Part shown: one piece after another, positions 25,037-31,712 of the stretch | Layout: every line of letters begins with the position of its first letter | How positions within the stretch are numbered: position 1 is the stretch's first letter | The notes under the pieces: model-generated | The model's database searches: none | Told to the model about the DNA's origin: nothing | The model's input: the letters and a program-made list of their open reading frames with translations, nothing else | NCBI GenBank assembly: GCA_902774015.1 | Contig: CACYHB010000003.1 | Location: 1 to 64,000 of the forward strand | Source of the DNA: Oscillospiraceae bacterium | Lineage (GTDB): Bacteria > Bacillota > Clostridia > Oscillospirales > Oscillospiraceae | DNA: 64,000 nt | Direction: 5' to 3' | Position numbers and translations under genes: made by a program

Positions 25037-26278
25037 ATGAAGGACAAGAAACAACTGAATCTGGGCGTGAAGATCCTGATTGGCTTGATCGCCGGTATCG
25101 TTGTCGGCGCGATCTTCTGGGCCGTAATGGGCGCGGAAGCCGCGGGCGGCTTTACTGCCAAGTACATCAAGCCTTTCGGCGACATCTTCGTAAACCTGCT
25201 GAAGTTCATCGTTGTGCCTCTGGTGCTGTTGAGCATCATGGACGGCGTGATCTCCATGGGCGACATCCAAAAGGTCGGCAAGATCGGCTGGAAGACCGTT
25301 GCCTACTTCCTGGTTACGACCGCTATCGCCTGCGTGATCGGCCTTGTGGTCGCCAACCTCTTCAAGGGCGCGTTCCCGGTTCTGGAGCTGGCGGAAGACG
25401 CCGCCTACGAGGCCAAGAGCTCCAACCTGATGGATACGCTGGTCAACATCTTCCCGAATAACGCCATCGCCCCGCTGTCCAACGCCTCCATGCTGCAGAT
25501 CATCGTGATCGCGCTGTTCTTCGGCTGCGGCGTTCTTGTCGCCGGCGAGAAGGGCAAGCCTTTCGGCGATCTGATCTCCTCCTTCAATGAGGTGACGCAG
25601 CGCGTCATGGCCTTCATTCTGGAGGTCTCTCCCTTCGGTGTGTTCGCCCTGATGGTCTGGGTCGTCGCCGCGCAGGGTCCGAAAATCCTGGGTTCCCTCG
25701 GCCTGGTGCTGCTGGCCGCCTACATCGGCTACATTCTCCATGTGATCCTGGTCTACAGCCTGTCTGTTAAGGTCTTTGCCAAGATGTCTCCGCTGAGCTT
25801 CTTCAAGAAGATCTTCCCGGCCGCCGCCTTCGCCTTCACCTCCACGTCCTCTGTCGCCACGCTGCCCATCACGCAGGAGTGCTGCGACGATATGGATGTA
25901 CACCATGAGATTTCCGCCTTCGTGCTGCCGCTTGGCGCCACGATCAATATGGACGGTACTGCGATCTATCAGTGTGTGGCCGCGATCTTCCTGGCCAAGT
26001 GCATCGGCGTCGACCTGTCCCTGACCCAGATGATCGTAATCGTCGTCACGGCGACGCTCGCCTCCATCGGCACGGCCGGTACCTCCGGCGCCGGCATGAT
26101 CATGCTGGCGATGGTGCTGGATGCGGTCGGTATCCCGCCCACGTACATCGGCATTATCTACGGCATCGACCGTCTGTTCGACATGGGCCGTACCACGCTG
26201 AACATCATCGGCGACGCTTCCTGCGCGGTGTGCGTCAACGCCTGGGAGGCCGACGACGGCAAGAAGAAGGCCGCCTGA
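25037..26278 (+). CDS. Dicarboxylate/amino acid:cation symporter (DAACS family)
   Basis: This 413-residue membrane transporter has eight or so helices. DAACS signatures are a serine/threonine-rich hairpin (TSTSSVATLPIT) and the substrate/cation-binding NMDGTA followed by an Asp-rich last helix region (IDRLFDMGRTTLNIIGD). Such proteins import glutamate, aspartate, serine or C4-dicarboxylates with Na+ or H+. It sits between its own promoter and a hairpin, ahead of a malate/lactate-type dehydrogenase; a shared substrate (for example malate) is possible but only inferred. Confidence 0.92.
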   Translation: MKDKKQLNLGVKILIGLIAGIVVGAIFWAVMGAEAAGGFTAKYIKPFGDIFVNLLKFIVVPLVLLSIMDGVISMGDIQKVGKIGWKTVAYFLVTTAIACVIGLVVANLFKGAFPVLELAEDAAYEAKSSNLMDTLVNIFPNNAIAPLSNASMLQIIVIALFFGCGVLVAGEKGKPFGDLISSFNEVTQRVMAFILEVSPFGVFALMVWVVAAQGPKILGSLGLVLLAAYIGYILHVILVYSLSVKVFAKMSPLSFFKKIFPAAAFAFTSTSSVATLPITQECCDDMDVHHEISAFVLPLGATINMDGTAIYQCVAAIFLAKCIGVDLSLTQMIVIVVTATLASIGTAGTSGAGMIMLAMVLDAVGIPPTYIGIIYGIDRLFDMGRTTLNIIGDASCAVCVNAWEADDGKKKAA

Positions 26279-26320
26279 GGCAAGCCGCGTTTCCAACATA
26301 GGATACGAAATGAGATCATT

Positions 26321-26346
26321 GAGCAGCCGCCGCCAGGCGGCTGCTC
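26321..26346 (+). terminator. Hairpin after the symporter gene
   Basis: A perfect 11-bp stem (26321-26331 with 26336-26346) without a T-run; it may be a weak terminator. Nothing else is evident up to the next gene. Confidence 0.5.
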
Positions 26347-26456
26347 AAACTGTAGACAAACCCTGTTTTGCACAGGCCGGGCTATGCTGTGCGCCTGCGG
26401 CGCCGTCATGCAGCTCGCTGTTCCTGTCAAAACCGATTGATTGAGGAGGTTATCCC

Positions 26457-27515
26457 ATGATCCATTTGTCATACGAGCAGGAAATCACACTCATCAAGCG
26501 GCTGGTCATGGCACAGGGCGTCCCGGAGGAGGACGCCGCTTCGCTGGCCGCCGTCGTCACCCACTCGGATTTCACCGGCACCTATTCCCACGGCCTGTCC
26601 CGCCTTTGCATTTACCTGCGGCAGTATATGGCCGGCGCCCTGGTGGCGCAGCCGGATTTTCGCTGCACAAAGGATAAGGACGCCTCCCTCGCGTTCGACT
26701 GCGGCGGCGGCTCCGGCATCGTAGCGGTGAACCGGGTCTACGACGCTGTGCTTGAGCGTGCGCGTAAATTCGGCGTAGCCGCCGGTGTGGGCCGCAACAG
26801 CGCCAACATCGGCTGCGGCGGTTATTACGGCCATCGCATGGCCGAGGACAACGTGATCGGCATCGTGGTGAGCAACACCTATCCCTGCATGGCCCCCTAC
26901 GGCGGTGCCGACCGGCTCATCGGCACAAACCCGATCATACTCGGCTGCCCCACGACGAACCCGAGCCGGCCTATTGTCATTGACGTCTCCACCAGCGGCG
27001 TCGCAATCGGAAAGGTGCAGGCCTACCGTCGGGAGAACAAGGAGATGCCCGCCGGCTGGGCCAACGACTATGACGGCAACCCCACCACCGATCCGCATGT
27101 CGCTTACTGTGTCCGCCCGATGGGAGATCATAAGGGCTACGGTCTGGCGGTCTTTGTCGACATGTTCGGAGGCGTGCTGTCGGATGCTCTTACCAGCCCT
27201 GAGATCCCGTTTGTGGAGGATATGCGCCCCGAGGAGACCGGCTTTGCCGTGATCCTGCTGGATATTGCACACTTTATCGACGTCGAACGCTTCAAGGAGC
27301 ACGCAACGCTCTATGCCTCGCTGATCAAGAACAGCCGGACCGCCGCCGGCGTGAAGGAGATCTTTATGCCCGGCGAGATCGAAGCCCGGCTGATCGAGGA
27401 GCGCAAAGTCACCGGTCTCGACTTCTCCGATGCGCTCGAAACCGAATTGACCGAACTGGGCCGTCAGTGCGGCGCCCTCGCTGAGGGGGGTGTCCTCACG
27501 GATCTGCTTGCCTGA
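26457..27515 (+). CDS. Ldh2/MDH2-family (malate/lactate/ureidoglycolate-type) NAD(P)-dependent dehydrogenase
   Basis: The 352-residue protein belongs to the non-Rossmann malate/L-lactate dehydrogenase family. Visible family features are the catalytic-region SHGLSR near residue 43, IVVSNTYPCMAPYGG, an IGTNPIILGCP segment, VIDVSTSGVAIGKV and the GDHKGYGLAVFVD motif. These enzymes oxidise 2-hydroxyacids (malate, lactate, ureidoglycolate, sulfolactate); the substrate cannot be decided. The insert between VAIGKV and GDHKG is shorter than in many relatives. A TGAGGAGG site precedes the ATG. The gene directly upstream is a dicarboxylate-type symporter. Confidence 0.85.
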   Translation: MIHLSYEQEITLIKRLVMAQGVPEEDAASLAAVVTHSDFTGTYSHGLSRLCIYLRQYMAGALVAQPDFRCTKDKDASLAFDCGGGSGIVAVNRVYDAVLERARKFGVAAGVGRNSANIGCGGYYGHRMAEDNVIGIVVSNTYPCMAPYGGADRLIGTNPIILGCPTTNPSRPIVIDVSTSGVAIGKVQAYRRENKEMPAGWANDYDGNPTTDPHVAYCVRPMGDHKGYGLAVFVDMFGGVLSDALTSPEIPFVEDMRPEETGFAVILLDIAHFIDVERFKEHATLYASLIKNSRTAAGVKEIFMPGEIEARLIEERKVTGLDFSDALETELTELGRQCGALAEGGVLTDLLA

Positions 27516-27541
27516 TTCATTCGCAATCAAGCCGCTACAGC

Positions 27542-27571
27542 AAAGAGAGCGTCCGGACAGACGCTCTCTTT
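27542..27571 (+). terminator. Terminator after the dehydrogenase gene
   Basis: A 12-bp stem (27542-27553 with 27560-27571) with a 6-nt loop ends in CTCTCTTT. It also resembles the hairpin attached to the tRNA-Glu gene (27668-27704). Confidence 0.8.
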
Positions 27572-27576
27572 GCTGC

Positions 27577-27591
27577 TGACCCGTACGGGAC
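27577..27591 (-). pseudogene. Relic of a tRNA 3' end
   Basis: The 15-bp TGACCCGTACGGGAC is an exact copy of the T-arm/acceptor region of tRNA-Glu (27707-27721). Both copies adjoin an AGAGAG-GTC hairpin on the same side. The rest of the tRNA is missing here, so this looks like a decayed tandem copy of the tRNA 3' end plus terminator. Confidence 0.6.
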
Positions 27592-27667
27592 GCTCTGCCT
27601 GCGGGCGGGACACAGCTTTGATATGTCGGCGGAACGTCATTCACTCCTGCGCCGGAGGCGCGGCGCC

Positions 27668-27704
27668 AAAAAAGAGAGAGTCCTGTTCGGACTCTCTCTT
27701 TTTT
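27668..27704 (-). terminator. Terminator of tRNA-Glu
   Basis: A perfect 15-bp stem (27668-27682 with 27690-27704) with A/T-rich ends. On the minus strand it follows the CCA end of tRNA-Glu and finishes in a T-run. Confidence 0.85.
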
Positions 27705-27778
27705 GGTGACCCGTACGGGACTCGAACCCATGTTACCGCCGTGAAAGGGCGGTGTCTTAACCACTTGACCAACGGGCC
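27704..27778 (-). tRNA. tRNA-Glu (anticodon TTC)
   Basis: The minus strand folds as a 75-nt tRNA. The acceptor stem is GGCCCGT/ACGGGTC, the anticodon loop is CTTTCAC giving TTC, the T-arm GGTTCGAGTCC is canonical, and CCA is encoded. It shares the promoter at 27927-27955 with tRNA-Met upstream. Confidence 0.95.
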
Positions 27779-27784
27779 GGAAGA

Positions 27785-27819
27785 AAGGCGCAGCAGAATG
27801 ATAACACGCTGCGCCTTTT
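27785..27819 (-). terminator. Hairpin between tRNA-Met and tRNA-Glu
   Basis: An 11-bp inverted repeat (AAAGGCGCAGC at 27785-27795 and its complement at 27809-27819) directly follows tRNA-Met on the minus strand. It may terminate partially or act as a processing signal. Confidence 0.65.
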
Positions 27820-27895
27820 GGTAGCGGCACCTGGATTCGAACCGGGGACACTGCGGGTATGAACCGCATGCTCTAGCCAACTGAGCTATGCCGCC
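27819..27895 (-). tRNA. tRNA-Met (anticodon CAT)
   Basis: The 77-nt minus-strand gene has acceptor GGCGGCA/TGCCGCT (G1-U72 wobble), D-arm AGCTCAGTTGGCTAGAGC, anticodon loop TTCATAC, T-arm GGTTCGAATCC and an encoded CCA. The paired 1-72 end points to an elongator tRNA, though a lysidine-modified Ile tRNA cannot be fully excluded. Confidence 0.93.
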
Positions 27896-27926
27896 ATATG
27901 ACGTGTTCTCTTGGAGAACATGTTGG

Positions 27927-27955
27927 ATTTTAGCAGAGAAAGCAGGGATTGTCAA
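27927..27955 (-). promoter_or_regulatory. Promoter of the tRNA-Met/tRNA-Glu unit
   Basis: On the minus strand, TTGACA (27950-27955), 17 bp and TAAAAT (27927-27932) lie about 30 bp upstream of tRNA-Met. Confidence 0.8.
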
Positions 27956-28005
27956 CAGGTAATTTCGCTTTTTTCACATTCTTTGAGGAAAAGACAAAAA
28001 GCCTC

Positions 28006-28034
28006 TTGAAATCTCCGGGAAGATGTGTTATCAT
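28006..28034 (+). promoter_or_regulatory. Promoter of tRNA-Val
   Basis: TTGAAA (28006-28011), 17 bp and TATCAT (28029-28034) end 11 bp before the tRNA. Confidence 0.75.
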
Positions 28035-28045
28035 AAGCAAGCTCT

Positions 28046-28122
28046 GGAGGGTTAGCTCAGCTGGTTAGAGCGTCCGCCTCACACGCGGAAGGTCGACGGT
28101 TCGAGTCCGCCACTCTCCACCA
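28046..28122 (+). tRNA. tRNA-Val (anticodon CAC)
   Basis: The 77-nt gene has acceptor GGAGGGT/ACTCTCC, D-arm AGCTCAGCTGGTTAGAGC, anticodon loop CTCACAC giving CAC, T-arm GGTTCGAGTCC and an encoded CCA. It is transcribed opposite to the Met/Glu pair. Confidence 0.95.
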
Positions 28123-28124
28123 TT

Positions 28125-28167
28125 CAAGAAAGCTCTTTTGCCTGCCAAAGGCAAAGGAGCTTTCTTG
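28125..28167 (+). terminator. Terminator of tRNA-Val
   Basis: An 11-bp outer stem (CAAGAAAGCTC at 28125-28135 with 28157-28167) plus an inner TTGCC/GGCAA stem is followed by TTGTTG. Confidence 0.78.
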
Positions 28168-28231
28168 TTGTTGTCCTGGTCGGCGTATGATATTCCCGCT
28201 TCGATAGATCGGAGCTTGCAGGGAAAAAGGA

Positions 28232-28330
28232 ATGGGAAAGATTATCCCCGGATGCTATAAAGACAATCTGGCATCTGCGGCAACCATTCGAAAGAATGGC
28301 GGAATGCTTATTACAGAAAACGAAAAATAA
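28232..28330 (+). pseudogene. C-terminal relic of a GNAT acetyltransferase
   Basis: A 32-codon open frame ends with DNLASAATIRKNGGMLI followed by a few residues and TAA. The pattern NxASxxxIxKNGG is the typical C-terminal acetyl-CoA-site block of GNAT acetyltransferases, but the upstream two thirds of the domain are absent. An AAAAGG sequence precedes the ATG, though expression is unlikely to be useful. Two intact but different GNAT genes follow within 2 kb. The stretch 28331-28491 shows nothing else I can support. Confidence 0.5.
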
Positions 28331-28491
28331 AAAAGGAAGGATCAGCCAGTATTCTTTGATCAGGCTGTAATCCCGCAGATCCCCGCTTGCTGCTCTTCAC
28401 GGAAGCCTCCTCCCCGAAACCTTGAGATTTCGGCACGTTTCGTGTGCGGATCAGACAAAAACGGAGGATCCCGTTCATCCTGCCTGCGCAA

Positions 28492-28523
28492 GAGCCGGTG
28501 CATCGAACAGAATGCACCGGCTC
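28492..28523 (-). terminator. Hairpin downstream of the first GNAT gene
   Basis: A perfect 12-bp stem (28492-28503 with 28512-28523) lies 24 bp past the GNAT stop codon on the minus strand; no T-run follows. Confidence 0.5.
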
Positions 28524-28546
28524 CCGCCGTTATTTCACCTTTTCGT

Positions 28547-29173
28547 TCAGAAAATCTGCCCCGGCAGTCTCAGCTTTTCCTTTGGAGGAAAGGCTTTATC
28601 AAATTCCTCCACGTCCGCATCGGCCACGTAGTAGCCCTGCGGCGTCCGGTACACGCCGGAGATCCCGGCCAGGTACCCGGGGATCAGCTCCCGGCAGAGG
28701 AAAAAGGAGTCGTCCGCGCCTTCCGGCAGATCATGATAGCGGATGCCGAAGTTGCGGGCATAGGAAAAACCGCTGTGGCCGTAGAAGCCGATGCTGCCCT
28801 CGAACAGCACCGCGCCGAAACCCATGGCCGCGGCTTTGTCCAGACAATAGTCCAGCAGTTTTTTGCCATATCCACGGCGCTTGAGAGCGGGCGTGATGCC
28901 GATGGGACCCATGGTCAGAACAGGGATCACCCGTCCGTCGTCGGAATCGATGACGGTGCGCATGAACATGTTCTGCCCGATCAGCAAACCGTCTTTTTCC
29001 ATCACGAAGTCCAGCTCCTTGACAAAGGCCGGATCATTCCGCAGCACGTGGATCACAAAGTGCTCGCTGCAGCCCGGACGGTATACGTTCCAGAAAGCCT
29101 CGCGGACAAGGTTCTCTACGGCTCTGTGTTCTTCCTTCTTCTCCAAACGAATGGTATAGTCATTTGTATTCAT
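28547..29173 (-). CDS. GNAT family N-acetyltransferase
   Basis: This 208-residue cytoplasmic enzyme should transfer an acetyl group from acetyl-CoA. Motif A is clear: a beta strand PVLTMGPIGITPALKRRGYG with the pyrophosphate-binding KRRGYGKKLL loop near residues 98-107, then AAAMGFGAVLFEG. The C-terminal 60 residues (from about 150) are longer than a minimal GNAT and resemble predicted small-molecule acetyltransferases. The substrate is unknown. An AGGAGG site precedes the ATG. The gene lies downstream of another GNAT on the same strand, separated by a hairpin-rich gap. Confidence 0.85.
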   Translation of the reverse strand: MNTNDYTIRLEKKEEHRAVENLVREAFWNVYRPGCSEHFVIHVLRNDPAFVKELDFVMEKDGLLIGQNMFMRTVIDSDDGRVIPVLTMGPIGITPALKRRGYGKKLLDYCLDKAAAMGFGAVLFEGSIGFYGHSGFSYARNFGIRYHDLPEGADDSFFLCRELIPGYLAGISGVYRTPQGYYVADADVEEFDKAFPPKEKLRLPGQIF

Positions 29174-29205
29174 TATTTATCCTCCTGAATGTTGTTGACT
29201 TCAAG

Positions 29206-29241
29206 CCGGGAGGTCTCTTCGACTGTCAGCAAACCTCCCGG
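29206..29241 (-). other. Hairpin-rich gap between two GNAT genes
   Basis: A 9-bp stem (CCGGGAGGT at 29206-29214 with 29233-29241) lies just upstream of the downstream GNAT gene. Further short inverted repeats occur between 29305 and 29375, running into the end of the next reading frame. The larger hairpin probably acts as a terminator or attenuator. Confidence 0.45.
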
Positions 29242-29355
29242 TCAGCCAACAATCTCCGGTGCAGTGCAGGTCTTCAAACACTACGCTCCTTGATCGTTAT
29301 ATTTCATTCAGCCCTTCGGCTTAATGATTCAATGGAATAATGCGCCGTCCCGGCG

Positions 29356-29973
29356 TCATTCAAGGCGCGATTCAGCGCCTGGGGCCGGAGACGCCTTGCA
29401 TCCATCCGGTGCTTGCGCGTCCTGCTCACCCGTCTCCAGCCGCATCAGCACAAGCTCCTGCCATCCGGAAACCTTTGAGCGAAAGCCTTTCGGGTTGCGG
29501 CCGTATTCCACAAAACCGACGCTCCGATAAAGAGCGATGGCCGCTTTGTTCTCCGCCACGACCTGCAGCTCCAACTGGGCATATCCGGCGGCCCGGGCGC
29601 ATTCGATACAGGCCTCTGTCAGAGCCCTGCCGATGCCCTGGCCCCAGCACGCCTTGTCCACGCTGATGCCGAACTGCGCGCGGTGCCGGGTCTTTTCCCG
29701 TCTGCCGACGCAGTCGATCCCGGCGGTGCCCACAACCTTTCCGTCTGTTTCCGCAAGGATCTCTATCTCGTCACAGCTGGCCGTTTTCTCCCGCAGGTAT
29801 TCCGCTTCGTCCTCTGCGGTCCGGCGGCTTTCCTCCGGGTAGCTGAGCAGATAGTCCGTCTGCTCATGGGTGAGAAGGAAAACGTCCAGCAAAGCCTGCC
29901 CGTCCTCTGCGGTACCGTTGCGCAGCGTGCAGGCTCGGCCGTCCTTTAACTGGACCGTTTTGTTGTATTGCAT
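29356..29973 (-). CDS. GNAT family N-acetyltransferase
   Basis: This 205-residue protein has a full GNAT domain. Motif A reads QFGISVDKACWGQGIGRALT (CoA pyrophosphate loop GQGIGR near residue 116) and motif B reads AAGYAQLELQVVAENKAAIA with ALYRSVGFVEYG. Length to the end of the fold is about 180. The last 25 residues (from about 181, GEQDAQAPDG onward) are low-complexity and encoded by a hairpin-rich stretch, so the frame may have been extended by inserted DNA. It sits 14 bp after the TetR regulator gene and is probably co-transcribed, possibly as the regulated target. Confidence 0.85.
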   Translation of the reverse strand: MQYNKTVQLKDGRACTLRNGTAEDGQALLDVFLLTHEQTDYLLSYPEESRRTAEDEAEYLREKTASCDEIEILAETDGKVVGTAGIDCVGRREKTRHRAQFGISVDKACWGQGIGRALTEACIECARAAGYAQLELQVVAENKAAIALYRSVGFVEYGRNPKGFRSKVSGWQELVLMRLETGEQDAQAPDGCKASPAPGAESRLE

Positions 29974-29987
29974 GACAACTCCTTTTA

Positions 29988-30626
29988 TCAGCGATCCGTG
30001 TTTCCTGTTCCGGCTCCCGCTTCTTCGCAGGACGCCTGTGTCCCATAGGTTTTCACAAAATGGCGGCTGAAGGCCTCGATCTGTTCCATGGCCTCGTTCG
30101 TTTTCTCCGGCTCCCTGTCGCAGAGGTGGATCAGGGCAGAGATCGGTGCGGTGTAGGCAAAGGCGAGCATCCCGGGCTCATCCCGACGAAGCAGGCCCTT
30201 GTCCATCAGGACGGCAAAGACAGGGGTGAACATTTCCGTGAGGCCGGTCAGAAAGTGCCTGCTTGCCAGCTCTCTGGCGCGCGCGTCGCGGAACTGCTCG
30301 ATGGACAGCAGCTTTCGCGTCATCACGATCTTCTCGTCGTGCACCGTAAAATCCACCATCCGCATCGTCATTGCTACCAGCTCCTCCAGCGAGTCCGGCA
30401 CCGGGGGCAAATGCCGGGATGAACCGAAGTTCTCGTCATAATATGCGATCATCTCATCCAGCAGGCTGTTCCAGATGGCCTCCTTGCTCTCAAAATGGCG
30501 GTACATTGAGGATTTGACAAGTCCCAGGGAGGCGGCAAGCTCCCGGATATTTGTGCCTGCATAGCCTTTTTGCGAGAATATCTCCAGGGCGTTGGCCAGA
30601 ATCTTTTCCTTTGTGTCCTTCGCCAT
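29988..30626 (-). CDS. TetR family transcriptional regulator
   Basis: The 212-residue repressor-like protein has an N-terminal TetR helix-turn-helix (ILANALEIFSQKGYAGTNIR then LAASLGLVKSSMYRHFESKE) and a helical ligand domain. The start at 30626 follows AGGAGG eight bases upstream; the longer frame from 30665 would begin inside the operator and lacks a ribosome site. A 14-bp inverted repeat overlaps its promoter, strongly suggesting autorepression. The likely regulon is this gene and the GNAT gene downstream. The ligand is unknown. Confidence 0.9.
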   Translation of the reverse strand: MAKDTKEKILANALEIFSQKGYAGTNIRELAASLGLVKSSMYRHFESKEAIWNSLLDEMIAYYDENFGSSRHLPPVPDSLEELVAMTMRMVDFTVHDEKIVMTRKLLSIEQFRDARARELASRHFLTGLTEMFTPVFAVLMDKGLLRRDEPGMLAFAYTAPISALIHLCDREPEKTNEAMEQIEAFSRHFVKTYGTQASCEEAGAGTGNTDR

Positions 30627-30651
30627 AAGAACCTCCTGAAAAGCGTAAAGT

Positions 30652-30696
30652 GACCCCTCGTTCACACAGTATAGTGAACGAGGGGTCGCTTGTCAA
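30652..30696 (-). promoter_or_regulatory. TetR promoter with overlapping 14-bp inverted-repeat operator
   Basis: On the minus strand, TTGACA (30691-30696), 17 bp and TATACT (30668-30673) form a near-consensus promoter. The perfect repeat GACCCCTCGTTCAC (30652-30665) and GTGAACGAGGGGTC (30674-30687) flanks the -10 box and fills the spacer. A bound dimer would block the polymerase. Confidence 0.85.
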
Positions 30697-30734
30697 GATT
30701 TATACAGCATTCGGGCTTGAGCAAAAGGCGGGGA

Positions 30735-31520
30735 TCACTTGCGGAAAACCGAGAGATCGAAGAACGGCGACGGGTAGAACACTCTGCTGTCGAGATCGAG
30801 CACAAGCCTGGTACCGCCGTTGAGTGTACCGGTCGCATCGTATTTGCCCCAGGGATCGTCGCAAATGTAGCTGTTGATGTGGGCCTGGATGGGGAGCTTG
30901 TAGCGGCTGCTTTCCCGGTTGAGCCCGAAGAGCGAGCGGATAGGCGCGGTAAAGGTGTTGATGGAGAGGTAGGGGACGGGATCCGCCCAGTCGCCGAGAC
31001 GCTGGACCGTTCCTTCGCGGAAGCCCTGAGAGAGCAGGGGAGAGCCGAAGCCGACGGTGTTGAGTACCTGGTATTCTCTCTTGATAAGCGGGTTGGCGGC
31101 AACCTGCTGGGCGACCATCCCGCCGAGACTGGTGCCGGCCAGAACAAGATTTGACCCAGCTTTGATGTTCTCGCGAATGACCTTCACTGCGTTAAGATAG
31201 TATGGGTTGTTCAGGTTAAAGCCGGAGAGAAGATCTGTGATTACCTCGGTGGATTGATTCAGGACCAGCTCCGTCCCCGAAAAAGTGACGAGATAGATGT
31301 CCTGTGAGCGGCCGGCGCGGGTGACCATCTTTCCCTGCGTGATGCTGATCGGCCCTGGGTTCCCGTTGTTTTTTCCCATTTTTACCAGAGCGGCGAGCTC
31401 AGGCGCTTTGGTGACGGTGACGGAGTTTTCGGCATGGGCGAGTACGCTGCTCATCAGCAGGGCTGCGATCATCACAACAGCCAGCATACTTGCCAGCAGA
31501 CGGACGGTTTTGCTTTTCAA
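30735..31520 (-). CDS. Secreted lipase-like alpha/beta hydrolase
   Basis: The 261-residue protein starts with a basic n-region and a hydrophobic signal (LLASMLAVVMIAALLMSSV) with a probable cleavage after AHA near 29. The mature part has an alpha/beta-hydrolase nucleophile elbow, LAGTSLGGMVAQ, placing the catalytic serine near residue 122, and a later NTVGFGSPLLS block typical of lipase class-3-like folds. The histidine and acid residues cannot be fixed with confidence. I choose a TTG start at 31520, six bases after GGAGGAGG; the ATG at 31604 lies far upstream of that site. Confidence 0.7.
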   Translation of the reverse strand: MKSKTVRLLASMLAVVMIAALLMSSVLAHAENSVTVTKAPELAALVKMGKNNGNPGPISITQGKMVTRAGRSQDIYLVTFSGTELVLNQSTEVITDLLSGFNLNNPYYLNAVKVIRENIKAGSNLVLAGTSLGGMVAQQVAANPLIKREYQVLNTVGFGSPLLSQGFREGTVQRLGDWADPVPYLSINTFTAPIRSLFGLNRESSRYKLPIQAHINSYICDDPWGKYDATGTLNGGTRLVLDLDSRVFYPSPFFDLSVFRK

Positions 31521-31712
31521 AGCGATCCTCCTCCTTTTTTCTCCCGGCCGATACCGCACAGCGGCGGCCCGGCCCTGGGAACTGACATTAATTCTCTGTA
31601 TCATCAGTTTACTCTATAGAGAAAAGAATGTAAAGTGAGAAATCCCTTTTTCCGCGCGGTTTTCCGTGCGCCGGGGCGCGCGCGGAGGAGCGGCCTGCCC
31701 CTGCCGCTGCGC

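Noticed and set aside
27570-27824. 84-codon open frame (plus strand) across the tRNA-Glu gene
   Set aside because: Its protein contains the YGTRTHVTAVKGRCLNH phrase, a known artefact of translating the complement of a tRNA gene. The tRNA folds perfectly.
27641-27955. 104-codon minus-strand frame over tRNA-Met and tRNA-Glu
   Set aside because: The IAQLARACGSYPQCPRFESR segment is a translated tRNA, not a protein, and it has no ribosome site.
27542-28170. Active integrative element at the tRNA cluster
   Set aside because: No integrase, excisionase or phage gene lies within the window. Only a 15-bp tRNA-end copy is present.
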